From an uncultured Prevotellaceae bacterium (GTDB lineage: Bacteria; Bacteroidota; Bacteroidia; Bacteroidales; Bacteroidaceae): 61,363 nt of DNA. Location of the stretch: the NCBI GenBank assembly GCA_946186505.1, contig CAMHNI010000016.1:1-61363 (forward strand). The letters run 5' to 3'. This document shows positions 1 through 7,086 of the stretch, in pieces. A program made the translations under genes and the position numbers. Position 1 is the first letter of the stretch. The number at the start of each line of letters is the position of its first letter. The notes below the pieces were generated by a model, which ran no database searches, was not told the DNA's origin, and saw only the letters and a list, made by a program, of their open reading frames with translations.

Positions 1-111
1 TGCCATTCGGTTGAATAAAAACGAACACGAATCTCTCGAATTAAACGAATAATGCCATTCGGTTGATAAGTGCAATTCGTGTTCAAATAATAAACGACGA
101 ATCAAACGAAT
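1..111. repeat. AT-rich repeats upstream of the GxxExxY gene
   Basis: The 14-bp sequence TGCCATTCGGTTGA occurs twice, at 1-14 and 53-66, among several ATTCGTG/CACGAAT words. The same words recur just after the short gene (345-380) and in a hairpin inside the ATP synthase operon (21551-21620), so they appear to belong to a dispersed repeat family. No coding region is seen. Confidence 0.5.
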
Positions 112-345
112 ATGATAGTTTATAAGGATGAGGCGTACAAGATAATGGGAGCTGCATTCAAGGTTTATAATGGCCTTGGTCATGGTTTCCTTGAGGCTGT
201 CTATCAAGAGGCTTTGGAAATTGAATTCCAGAAGCAAGGTGTTCCTTATGAACGTGAGAAAGAACTTAAGATATACTACAAGTTGGGGCTTTTGCTTAAC
301 TTCGGTTGTGCTGACAAACTGGAGTACGAACGGAAAGTTCTGTAA
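112..345 (+). pseudogene. GxxExxY family protein, internally deleted
   Basis: The N-terminal half matches the GxxExxY family (PD-(D/E)XK-like, function unknown), with the name motif at GFLEAVY. Family members are about 120-130 residues; this one is 77. After the KIYYK segment the sequence jumps straight to the C-terminal LLLNFG strand, skipping about 45 residues that normally hold the VEIKAV core strand and the HEAQ helix. The frame is kept, so a short protein could still be made, but it should lack the putative active-site core. It is isolated between repeat tracts with no partner gene. The family assignment is from memory of the consensus; the deletion is inferred from the abrupt junction. 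Confidence 0.7.
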
Positions 346-530
346 TTCGTGATATTTGAGTGATTCGTGTTCAGGAAAGAAGAATTATGGAAGCAATAGG
401 CGGTTAAAGTCTTGATTCCTATACATAAGCAAAGCTTACGAAACTTGAATTAAAATTTAAGTAAACGAAATCATTCATTTAATTTTGAATCAGATTTTCT
501 TTGAATTTTGAATCAGATTTTCTTTTAATA

Positions 531-548
531 TTCTTTGCAAGCAAAGCG
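531..548. repeat. 18-bp repeat, copy 1 (TTCTTTGCAAGCAAAGCG)
   Basis: This 18-mer contains the palindrome CTTTGC-AA-GCAAAG. An identical copy lies 11 kb away at 11617-11634, in the leader of the large helicase gene. Confidence 0.6.
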
Positions 549-1222
549 AGCAGAGCTCGAGCGGAGCGGAGCGACCATGAAAAATCAGTGAGATCCATGG
601 GATGCCTCAGCATCCCCTCTTCCTTTTGTGGTCGGCCTACGGCCTCAAAATCTTAGAAAAATTATATTAAAAAATTTACATAACTGAAATCATATAACCA
701 GGTCACACAGATCGCACGGATCTCACAGATTCCTCTTGTGGTCGGCCTTTCGGCCTCAAAATCTTAGAATAATTATATTTAAAATTTAAGTAACTGATTT
801 CATTCTTAAAACTTTGAATCAGATTTTCTTTTAATTTTGAATCAAATTTTCTCTTAATTTTGAGCGAAGCGACCATGAAGAATCAGTGAGATCCGTGTGA
901 CACCTCAGCATCCCCTCTTTCTTTTGTGGTCGGCCTAGGGGCCTCAAAATTATAGAAAAAATATATTTAAAAATTTAAGTAACTGAAATCATTCATTTGA
1001 TTTTGAATTAGATTTTCTTTAAATTTTGAATCAGATTTTCTTTTAATTTTGAGCGAAGCGACCCAAATAAATCTGTGAGATCAGTGGGATCTGTGTGACA
1101 ATATAATAATCCGCGTGGCAATATAATCATCTGTGAGATCTGTGAGATCTGTGTGACAATATAATCATCCGCATGACAATATAATCATCTGTGAGATCTG
1201 TGTGACCCCGTCCTGCGGACAC

Positions 1223-1247
1223 CCCTCCCCTCAAAGGGAGGGGAGGG
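1223..1247. repeat. Dispersed G/C palindrome, intergenic copy
   Basis: CCCTCCCC (1223-1230) and GGGGAGGG (1240-1247) form an 8-bp stem. It resembles the palindromes at 27701-27717, 27802-27816, 40638-40656, 59971-60000 and 61211-61245. Confidence 0.6.
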
Positions 1248-1317
1248 CCATGCGGCTTGTTCGATGGCGGAAGCGGACGTTTTTAAGTGAACTCAGTAAA
1301 TCTATAATTTAGGTGTT

Positions 1318-1878
1318 ATGACAATCTGTAGCTTTTTTGTTAAAATGAGTTTGATTCCTGCTTATGTGTGGGATCAAATGTGGTGCTGGGCTTGGAAAAG
1401 GGAGATGAAAAGCTGCGGGAAGGGGGTGTACCTGAGACCGATGTCGTCGGATATCAAGGGACTGAGGAATCTCTCTGTGGGTGACGGGACGTCGATACCG
1501 AAAGGGAGCACGTTCTATTGTACGGAGGCGCCGCTGACCATCGGGAGGAAGGTGATCTTCGGTCCGCATCCTACTATAATAACCGGTGACCACCGGATAG
1601 ATATCATCGGCAAGCATATCATCGACGTGACGGTGGAGGAGAAACTGCCGGAGAATGACCTGCCGGTGACCATCGAGGACGGGGTGTGGGTAGGTGCGAA
1701 CGTGACCATCCTGAAAGGGGTGACGATAGGCCGCGGGAGTGTCATCGCTGCCGGTGCGGTGGTGACGAAGTCGTTCCCGCCGTACTCGATCATCGGGGGT
1801 GTTCCGGCGAAACTCATCAGAATGCGGTTTACTGAGGAGGAGATCAAACAGCACGAGAACAGCTTGGGTGAACGTTAA
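1318..1878 (+). CDS. Hexapeptide-repeat acyltransferase (maltose/galactoside O-acetyltransferase-like)
   Basis: A left-handed beta-helix acetyltransferase of 186 residues. Imperfect hexapeptide repeats run through the middle and C-terminal half (LSVGDG, LTIGRK, VTIEDGVWVGANVTILKG, VTIGRGSVIAAGAVV), ending in the usual GGVPAKLIR segment. ITGDHRID carries the His expected to act as general base in the LacA/Maa/NodL group. The family transfers acetyl from acetyl-CoA to sugars or glycan precursors in the cytoplasm; the substrate here cannot be told. ATG codons at 1318 and 1345 are both possible starts. The final codons and the stop lie inside an AACGTT hexamer repeat, so the C-terminus may have been reshaped by repeat DNA. 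A strong terminator follows. The gene stands alone, 10 kb from the glycosyltransferase cluster. Confidence 0.85.
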   Translation: MTICSFFVKMSLIPAYVWDQMWCWAWKREMKSCGKGVYLRPMSSDIKGLRNLSVGDGTSIPKGSTFYCTEAPLTIGRKVIFGPHPTIITGDHRIDIIGKHIIDVTVEEKLPENDLPVTIEDGVWVGANVTILKGVTIGRGSVIAAGAVVTKSFPPYSIIGGVPAKLIRMRFTEEEIKQHENSLGER

Positions 1879-1893
1879 CGTTAACGATAACCT
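1867..1893. repeat. AACGTT-type hexamer repeat at the gene end
   Basis: AACGTT, AACGTT, AACGAT, AACCTA and AACG follow in register. The acyltransferase stop codon (1876-1878) lies within them. The reverse complement resembles the degenerate end of the GTTAAG/GTTAGG array at 58218-58289. Confidence 0.5.
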
Positions 1894-1947
1894 AAACGAG
1901 CGCTCGACCTTGGTCGCTTCGCTTGCGAAGAACCTTTTGACTCTCAC

Positions 1948-2002
1948 AAACGCCGCCGCCCCGCTCCACTCATGTCAAGAGTGGAGCGGGGCGGCGGCGT
2001 TT
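1948..2002 (+). terminator. Very strong hairpin terminator
   Basis: A 24-bp perfect stem (1948-1971 with 1979-2002) surrounds a 7-nt loop. On the plus strand it ends in a T-run (2000-2004). It separates the acyltransferase from the next promoter and can also work, less well, on the minus strand. Confidence 0.85.
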
Positions 2003-2078
2003 TTACGCTATATCTGGGGGCTTTGGCACCGCTCCACTGGCAGGTTCTTGACGTGAAAGACATTTTTTGCGTAAAATA

Positions 2079-2110
2079 TTTGGAGGAGAAATTCTTTTTC
2101 CGTATCTTTG
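2079..2110 (+). promoter_or_regulatory. Bacteroidetes-type promoter
   Basis: TTTG at 2079-2082, a 20-bp spacer and TATCTTTG at 2103-2110 match the TTTG/TAnnTTTG consensus of the Bacteroidetes primary sigma factor. It leads to the ATG at 2132 and rules out an upstream TTG start at 2108, which would overlap the -7 element. Confidence 0.85.
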
Positions 2111-2131
2111 TGGCCAATAAATGGCGAACTA

Positions 2132-4591
2132 ATGAAGCCAACTATAAATCTGCTACTAAGTTTTCTGCTCCTGACGACTTGTACGCTGGCGCAGGCTGCT
2201 GTTGACGAAGAGTACATCTTCCGTACAATAACAGCTGCTGACGGTATTGCCGACAACTCGGCACAGACCATCAAGTGTACGAAGACGGGGCGAATGACGA
2301 TAACGACGATTGGCAACATCAACTTCTACGACGGTGCCAATTTCTCGCACATCAGCACCGCCCGGGAGAAGATTTACAAGCTGGAGGACTACCACGGACA
2401 CTATCACCTGTATTACGACAACAACCACCACCTGTGGCTGAAGAGCAGCAATGGCGTGTCGTGCGTCGATCTGATTACCGAACGCTACATCAGCAATATT
2501 GACAGTATCTTTGGCCTGTATGGTGTCAAAGGCCGGGTTGACGACATGTTCATCGATATCAACGGCGACATCTGGCTGTGCCAGAACGGTTACGTCATCA
2601 CCTCCAAGTACAGGTGGAAGAAGAAGCTCCTGGAGGGCGAGAACCTGCAGGACTTAGAGGTGTTCGACCAGAAGCAGCTCATGCTGTTCTACGGCAACGG
2701 CCAGTTCGTGTGCTACGACGTGAAGACCGGTCACAAGCTCTACCAGAACAGCGTTTACAGTGCCGAGGACTCGAAGAAGTACTACCGCACCGGTGTGCAG
2801 CTGATTAACGGCAGGTTTATCTATATGATACGCAACGGCGAGACAGGGGCGGCCCTGCTCTGCTTGGACACCGACAGCCACCAGTGGAAGGTGGTGATGC
2901 GCTCGGACTATCACCTGAACAACATGGTGGTTCACGACGGCAAGCTCTATATCGCCTCTGAGTGGGGCTATCTCACATACGACCTCCTCACCAGTGAAAT
3001 CAAACATCACAAGGAACTGACACTGAGGAACGGCCATAAGCTGGCCACCGACATCAATGCCATAGAGTTCGACCTGCAGGGCGGCATCTGGTTGGGAACA
3101 GAGCAGCGTGGACTGCTCTACGGTCCCCCACTCCACGCCCCCTTCCAGCTGTATGGCTGGGACATGCCCATCGCGGAAGAGTATGCAACCATGATGGACC
3201 ATCTGAAAGGCATCACCGAGTTCAGGGGAAAGAAAGCCAACGTCATGATGGTTGACAGTCGCCACTGGACATGGGTAGGCACGCCTAACGGGCTGTACCT
3301 GTACATGGCACCCCAGCGGGAGCCGATGGTTTTTACAAGAAGGAACGGACTGCTGAACGGCGTCATCCATGCCATCATCGAGGACGACATGCACAATATC
3401 TGGGTGAGCACCAGCTATGGCATCTGTTGCATACGCATCGTTGCCGACATGGTGAAACAGGTGTTCTGCTTCAGCGACTACGACAACGTGCCCAACGAGA
3501 CCTTCATCAATGCCAAGGCCATGAAGATGGCCGACGGGCTGATAGCCATGCAGGGCATCGACCATATCGTGACCTTCAACCCCAAGAACTTCATGTCGCT
3601 GCTCAACCAGGAACCTTACGAGATGAGACCCAAGCTGACCAAGCTGCTGGTCAACGGCATCGATGTGTCCGCCGGCGACAAGGTGAATGGTGACATCGTG
3701 CTTGATAAGGCCATCACACGCACCAAGGAGATCAACCTGAACTACGACCAGAACTCCATCTCGATGACGTTCTCAGCCCTGAACTTCGCCCGTCCGCTAC
3801 AGACCTACTATCGGGTGCGCATCAAGGAAATCAGCAAGGACTGGGTCGATTACTCCTTCTTCAGCGGCAACGGACTGGTTGACCGAAAGGGACTGCTGCA
3901 CCTGCCCCTGACAGGTCTGCAGCCGGGCAGCTACCACATAGAGCTGCTGGCATCGGTCGTACCGGGAAAATTCGTCGGTGAGCCTTACCTCTGGATAGTC
4001 AATGTGAACGAGCCTTGGTGGCGGATGACGGGCATACTGTTCCTGCTGGGACTCATCATGCTGACGATGGTCATCCTGAACTTCGTGGTATATAACCGAA
4101 ACACACGGTTGAAGATGAAGCGCAACAACGAGGAGGACGACGTCATACGCCGCATCAAGGTCTTCGTTGACCGCTGTGAAAACTGCAACAGCGAACAGCT
4201 GTCGCCCACACAGGAGGAAATCTACGGTACGGACAAGGGTATGCAGATAGAGTTGGACGACGACTTCGTGAAGCTCATGCTGAAGGTCATCCCCTACGTC
4301 CGGGAGCGCAACGGCCGTCCCTTCACCATGCACATGCTGTCACAGGCCACTGACTGTGACCTGCTGGACATCTACGACATGGTATTGGAAAATATCCACA
4401 AGAGTCCGCGTGTGCTGATTCTCACCCAGCGGATAGACAAGGTGGCCACACTGCTCAAGACGACAGAAGACTCGATAGAAGAGATAGCCGACAAGAACGG
4501 TTTCATCTCGCCGAACTATCTCATCTCGAAGTTCTACCACCAGTACCGCATGACCCCGACAGAATACCGGCAGTCGCAAAGGCAGCGGTGA
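2132..4591 (+). CDS. Membrane-tethered sensor regulator: periplasmic propeller, Y_Y_Y domain, one TM helix, AraC HTH
   Basis: The product is 819 residues with a cleavable signal (MKPTINLLLSFLLLTTCTLAQA). A long region of two-component-regulator propeller blades follows (repeated W-L/V-G-T or D-I-W motifs, e.g. GGIWLGTEQRGL, HTWVGTPNGLYL, NIWVSTSYGICC). Next come a Y_Y_Y-like beta domain, one TM helix near residue 635-655 (ILFLLGLIMLTMVILNFVVY), and about 150 cytoplasmic residues ending in an AraC-type DNA-binding domain (SIEEIADKNGF, MTPTEYRQ). The usual HisKA, HATPase and receiver domains of Bacteroidetes hybrid two-component systems are absent, so the signal would pass directly from sensor to DNA-binding domain. 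Such regulators usually sense glycan fragments; the ligand is unknown. The start is set by the promoter spacing and signal peptide. The next gene converges, 5 bp away. Confidence 0.85.
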   Translation: MKPTINLLLSFLLLTTCTLAQAAVDEEYIFRTITAADGIADNSAQTIKCTKTGRMTITTIGNINFYDGANFSHISTAREKIYKLEDYHGHYHLYYDNNHHLWLKSSNGVSCVDLITERYISNIDSIFGLYGVKGRVDDMFIDINGDIWLCQNGYVITSKYRWKKKLLEGENLQDLEVFDQKQLMLFYGNGQFVCYDVKTGHKLYQNSVYSAEDSKKYYRTGVQLINGRFIYMIRNGETGAALLCLDTDSHQWKVVMRSDYHLNNMVVHDGKLYIASEWGYLTYDLLTSEIKHHKELTLRNGHKLATDINAIEFDLQGGIWLGTEQRGLLYGPPLHAPFQLYGWDMPIAEEYATMMDHLKGITEFRGKKANVMMVDSRHWTWVGTPNGLYLYMAPQREPMVFTRRNGLLNGVIHAIIEDDMHNIWVSTSYGICCIRIVADMVKQVFCFSDYDNVPNETFINAKAMKMADGLIAMQGIDHIVTFNPKNFMSLLNQEPYEMRPKLTKLLVNGIDVSAGDKVNGDIVLDKAITRTKEINLNYDQNSISMTFSALNFARPLQTYYRVRIKEISKDWVDYSFFSGNGLVDRKGLLHLPLTGLQPGSYHIELLASVVPGKFVGEPYLWIVNVNEPWWRMTGILFLLGLIMLTMVILNFVVYNRNTRLKMKRNNEEDDVIRRIKVFVDRCENCNSEQLSPTQEEIYGTDKGMQIELDDDFVKLMLKVIPYVRERNGRPFTMHMLSQATDCDLLDIYDMVLENIHKSPRVLILTQRIDKVATLLKTTEDSIEEIADKNGFISPNYLISKFYHQYRMTPTEYRQSQRQR

Positions 4592-4596
4592 CAGGC

Positions 4597-5826
4597 TTAG
4601 CGCAAGACTATCTGCTGGTAAGCCACCAACCGCCACGTACGCCCGGTGACACCCTTGTAATAGACCAGAGCCTGGTATCTGTTCTCCGTCTCAAAGAACG
4701 ACCCCTCTTCGGGCATGACGTGTGTCTGTCCGTCGGCATCACGCAACAGGAGCTGATAAGAGTAGTAACCCTGTTTCTGCAGGATGGAGGCATTATAGCT
4801 CCTGTCACCCTCGTCGTAGTACATGGTGTAGGTGTCGCTATGTCCTGTCGTCCAGTTGCCATCAACGATGACATCAGCGTCATACTGTTCGGCAGGCAAC
4901 AGCTTGTAGTTCACATAGACATAGTCGCACGTGCGGTCGTTCTCGATGTTGTCGCTGTTGCGGATGTAGAAGGCACCGTTGGCATCCTGGTCGTAGATAT
5001 AGTTGCGGCGCGGCGCATTGGCAAAGGGATAGGCCTGGTAGTGACGGCCGTCCCACTCGATGCGGTCGATGCCCATCGTCGGGTGACTCACGTCGAGCAC
5101 CTCGAACTTGTGGTACTCGTTGCCCGCATCGAAGATCAGCTGACGCTGGTGCTCCCATTTCAGTCCCGTGGCGGTGGCATAGCTGGGACGGACGTTGACC
5201 TTGCTGTTGTCCTCGCGTCCGTTCTGCATGACCACCGTCCATATCTGGTTCTCCTCGTCGGTGACGCTCAGGTTTCTGTAATCGACGGTCATGCTCACCT
5301 GCTGGTGGGCAACATTGAAATCGACATCGGTGTTCGTCGTCACGCTCACACCCACGCTCATCAGCGGCTCCACGACATAGAACTCAGCACAGAGCACCTC
5401 CGTTTCCTCGTCGTCCTCGTCATAGACGTGCAGGCGGTAGTTTCCGCTCATCTTCAGACGGCAACGGTCGTTGGGAATCTGCAGCCGGTAATGGGTATAG
5501 AGAACGGTCGTGTTGAGCGAGTTCTCGTAGTCCTCGATGGGACTGCCGTTGAACCCTTCCATCCAGTCGCTCTCGAAGATGTCCTCAGACGTTGACCAGT
5601 CGGCCTCGCAGTGCTCCAGCCGGTAAATATATCTATGGTACCCGTGCGAAAGCTCGTCGAACCCGATGTTCAGCACGTCGTCAGTGCCAAGCCTCATCAC
5701 AGGCAGCGAGAGCCAGTCCTGGTTGACCACCACCTGCAGCGTCTTCACCTGCGGACTGAACACCACACTCCTGGCCGCAGCCGGCAGTGCCAGCATGCCC
5801 AGAAGTCCTATCACAAGTTTTTTCAT
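4597..5826 (-). CDS. DUF5103 family secreted protein (type IX secretion plug-like domain)
   Basis: A 409-residue exported protein with a signal peptide (MKKLVIGLLGMLALPAAARS). Sequence features typical of DUF5103 are the early YRLEHCEADW segment, the WMEGFNG and NTTVLYTHY motifs, and a KMSGNYRLHVYD strand. The family is Bacteroidetes-specific and has been linked by annotation to type IX secretion; whether this genome has that system cannot be judged here. No canonical promoter lies just upstream, and only 38 bp separate it from the Rpn gene on the same strand, so read-through from the promoter at 6857-6888 is plausible. Confidence 0.8.
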   Translation of the reverse strand: MKKLVIGLLGMLALPAAARSVVFSPQVKTLQVVVNQDWLSLPVMRLGTDDVLNIGFDELSHGYHRYIYRLEHCEADWSTSEDIFESDWMEGFNGSPIEDYENSLNTTVLYTHYRLQIPNDRCRLKMSGNYRLHVYDEDDEETEVLCAEFYVVEPLMSVGVSVTTNTDVDFNVAHQQVSMTVDYRNLSVTDEENQIWTVVMQNGREDNSKVNVRPSYATATGLKWEHQRQLIFDAGNEYHKFEVLDVSHPTMGIDRIEWDGRHYQAYPFANAPRRNYIYDQDANGAFYIRNSDNIENDRTCDYVYVNYKLLPAEQYDADVIVDGNWTTGHSDTYTMYYDEGDRSYNASILQKQGYYSYQLLLRDADGQTHVMPEEGSFFETENRYQALVYYKGVTGRTWRLVAYQQIVLR

Positions 5827-5864
5827 TATCCCTGTTGTTCGAAATAATGGTGGAAAAATAGTGT

Positions 5865-6830
5865 TTACAGTGCTTCAATCTGCTTGGCAGTGAGGCCGGT
5901 TACTTGCGAGATGAATGCTGTGTCGGAACCGAGTGACTTCATCTTACGGGCAGTGTCAATATCCTTTTGCTTCAGTTTTGCCTCAGCCTGCTCAGCCTTT
6001 GCCTCAGCCTGCTCCATTTTCGCCTCAGCCTGCTCGGCCTTCACCTTAACCTGCTCCATTTCCGCCTCTACCTGTTCCATTTTGATTTTCCAATCGTACT
6101 CCCAGGTTCTCTGCGTTGACACCCGGTCCCAGAACTTGTCGTAGAAGAACATTTCATCATCGGTGAAGGCGGCACGCTCTACGATTTCAAGCGCCTCACT
6201 CACCTCAGCATTCTCCAGCAGTTCGGTGGGGACTTCACGCGTGTTTTCGTCTATCTCCGTCAGGAAGCGAAGCCAGAGAACCTGCATCTTCTTCTCCGAT
6301 ATCGTCTGTGGCTTAAATTTCGGCAGTTCCACGAAAATGAGGTGGAGGCCCTCAATCACCTTGTCGGTGTATTTGTCGTGAACCAGATGGTAGTAGTGGT
6401 AATAGTCGTCCACGTCACTCATGAAGGTGTCGTTCACAAAGTTCAGCGCATAGACAGGCTGCAGGTTGGCATAGAACATACCCTTGTTCGTCTGGGCCAC
6501 GTAGGCCTTCGAAGCATTCAGCAGGACACGCTTCTTGAACGACTCCGTCCAGGACATCTGCATCTCGACGATGAACTCCCGTTTCTTGTTGTCTTTACAG
6601 CACACATCGACGATGCTGTATTTCTCGACCTCCGTACGGTCTGGAATCTTCTCAGCAGGCCAATATTCGATGCTCTCAATGCACTCGTCGTCCTTCAGCG
6701 GGAGCATGGCGTTAAGCAGGCTGATGACGAGATGCTTATGCATTCCCGACCCTTGGTCGCCTACCCGTTGCCTTTCACCGAATACTTTCTTGAAAGTCAG
6801 GTCGGCTTTCGGGTCCAAGTACTTTCCCAT
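5865..6830 (-). CDS. Rpn-family PD-(D/E)XK nuclease / putative transposase
   Basis: A 321-residue member of the recombination-promoting nuclease family (PD-(D/E)XK family transposase). The N-terminus starts with the typical YLDPKADLTFKKVFGE. Catalytic-type residues are visible as SIVDVCC followed by REFIVEMQM (D...E-x-Q). The C-terminal third is a coiled coil of five heptads of the form AEAKxEQ, encoded by an imperfect 21-bp tandem repeat (about 5971-6083), followed by a short HTH-like tail (DTAFISQVTGLTAKQIEAL). Relatives make DNA breaks that promote RecA-independent recombination, and some act in phage defence. The repeat number is likely to vary between strains. It is the first gene after a perfect promoter. 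Confidence 0.9.
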   Translation of the reverse strand: MGKYLDPKADLTFKKVFGERQRVGDQGSGMHKHLVISLLNAMLPLKDDECIESIEYWPAEKIPDRTEVEKYSIVDVCCKDNKKREFIVEMQMSWTESFKKRVLLNASKAYVAQTNKGMFYANLQPVYALNFVNDTFMSDVDDYYHYYHLVHDKYTDKVIEGLHLIFVELPKFKPQTISEKKMQVLWLRFLTEIDENTREVPTELLENAEVSEALEIVERAAFTDDEMFFYDKFWDRVSTQRTWEYDWKIKMEQVEAEMEQVKVKAEQAEAKMEQAEAKAEQAEAKLKQKDIDTARKMKSLGSDTAFISQVTGLTAKQIEAL

Positions 6831-6856
6831 GGTTGTGTCGTTATGATGTTTGGCTG

Positions 6857-6888
6857 CAAAGTTACGTTATTTTTCCCGTACTTCCAAA
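6857..6888 (-). promoter_or_regulatory. Promoter of the Rpn gene
   Basis: On the minus strand TTTG (6885-6888), a 20-bp spacer and TAACTTTG (6857-6864) match the Bacteroidetes consensus; the ATG follows after about 26 bp. Confidence 0.85.
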
Positions 6889-6908
6889 TTATCTGATGGA
6901 ATTTTTAG

Positions 6909-7085
6909 GTGTGCAGCATTTCCGCATACCCAAGCACTATCATTGCCCATGCCTCCAAGAACCAAGATGAAGCAAAAGTGATGTCTCGAGTTGCTGTTGC
7001 TTCTAAATATGACGTACAAATCCCCAAAGGAGTGTTTATTGTCGGCATGCCTGGATGTGGAAAGTTATTGTGTGCTAAAGCCTGA
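6909..7085 (+). pseudogene. AAA+ ATPase fragment carrying Walker A
   Basis: A stop-free stretch of 58 codons without a start reads through SKYDVQIPKGVFIVGMPGCG and on into KLLCAKA before TGA. The IPKGVFIVGMPGCGK part is a clear Walker A region of an FtsH/Ycf46-type AAA+ ATPase. Nothing of the N-terminal domain, Walker B or sensor motifs remains on either side. The Rpn promoter lies immediately left and the helicase gene ends 2 bp to the right on the other strand, so this is a remnant trapped between two genes. Confidence 0.7.
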
Positions 7086-7086
7086 G

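Larger units (their letters stand above)
380..1260. repeat. Gene-free tract of degenerate long repeats
   Basis: About 880 bp with no supported gene. A core containing AATTTAAGTAACTGAAATCA and GAATCAGATTTTC recurs near 450, 780 and 970, with a shorter copy near 667. A GTGGTCGGCC...GGCCTCAAAAT block occurs near 627, 737 and 927. The right part carries CTGTGAGATCTGTGTGAC at 1140-1157 and 1189-1206 with ACAATATAATCATCC links. It ends in a G/C-rich palindrome (1223-1247). The tract looks like decayed, locally duplicated repeat DNA. Confidence 0.6.

Noticed and set aside
4588..5595. A 335-codon plus-strand frame over the DUF5103 gene
   Set aside because: The minus strand encodes a protein with signal peptide and family motifs; the plus frame is a shadow.
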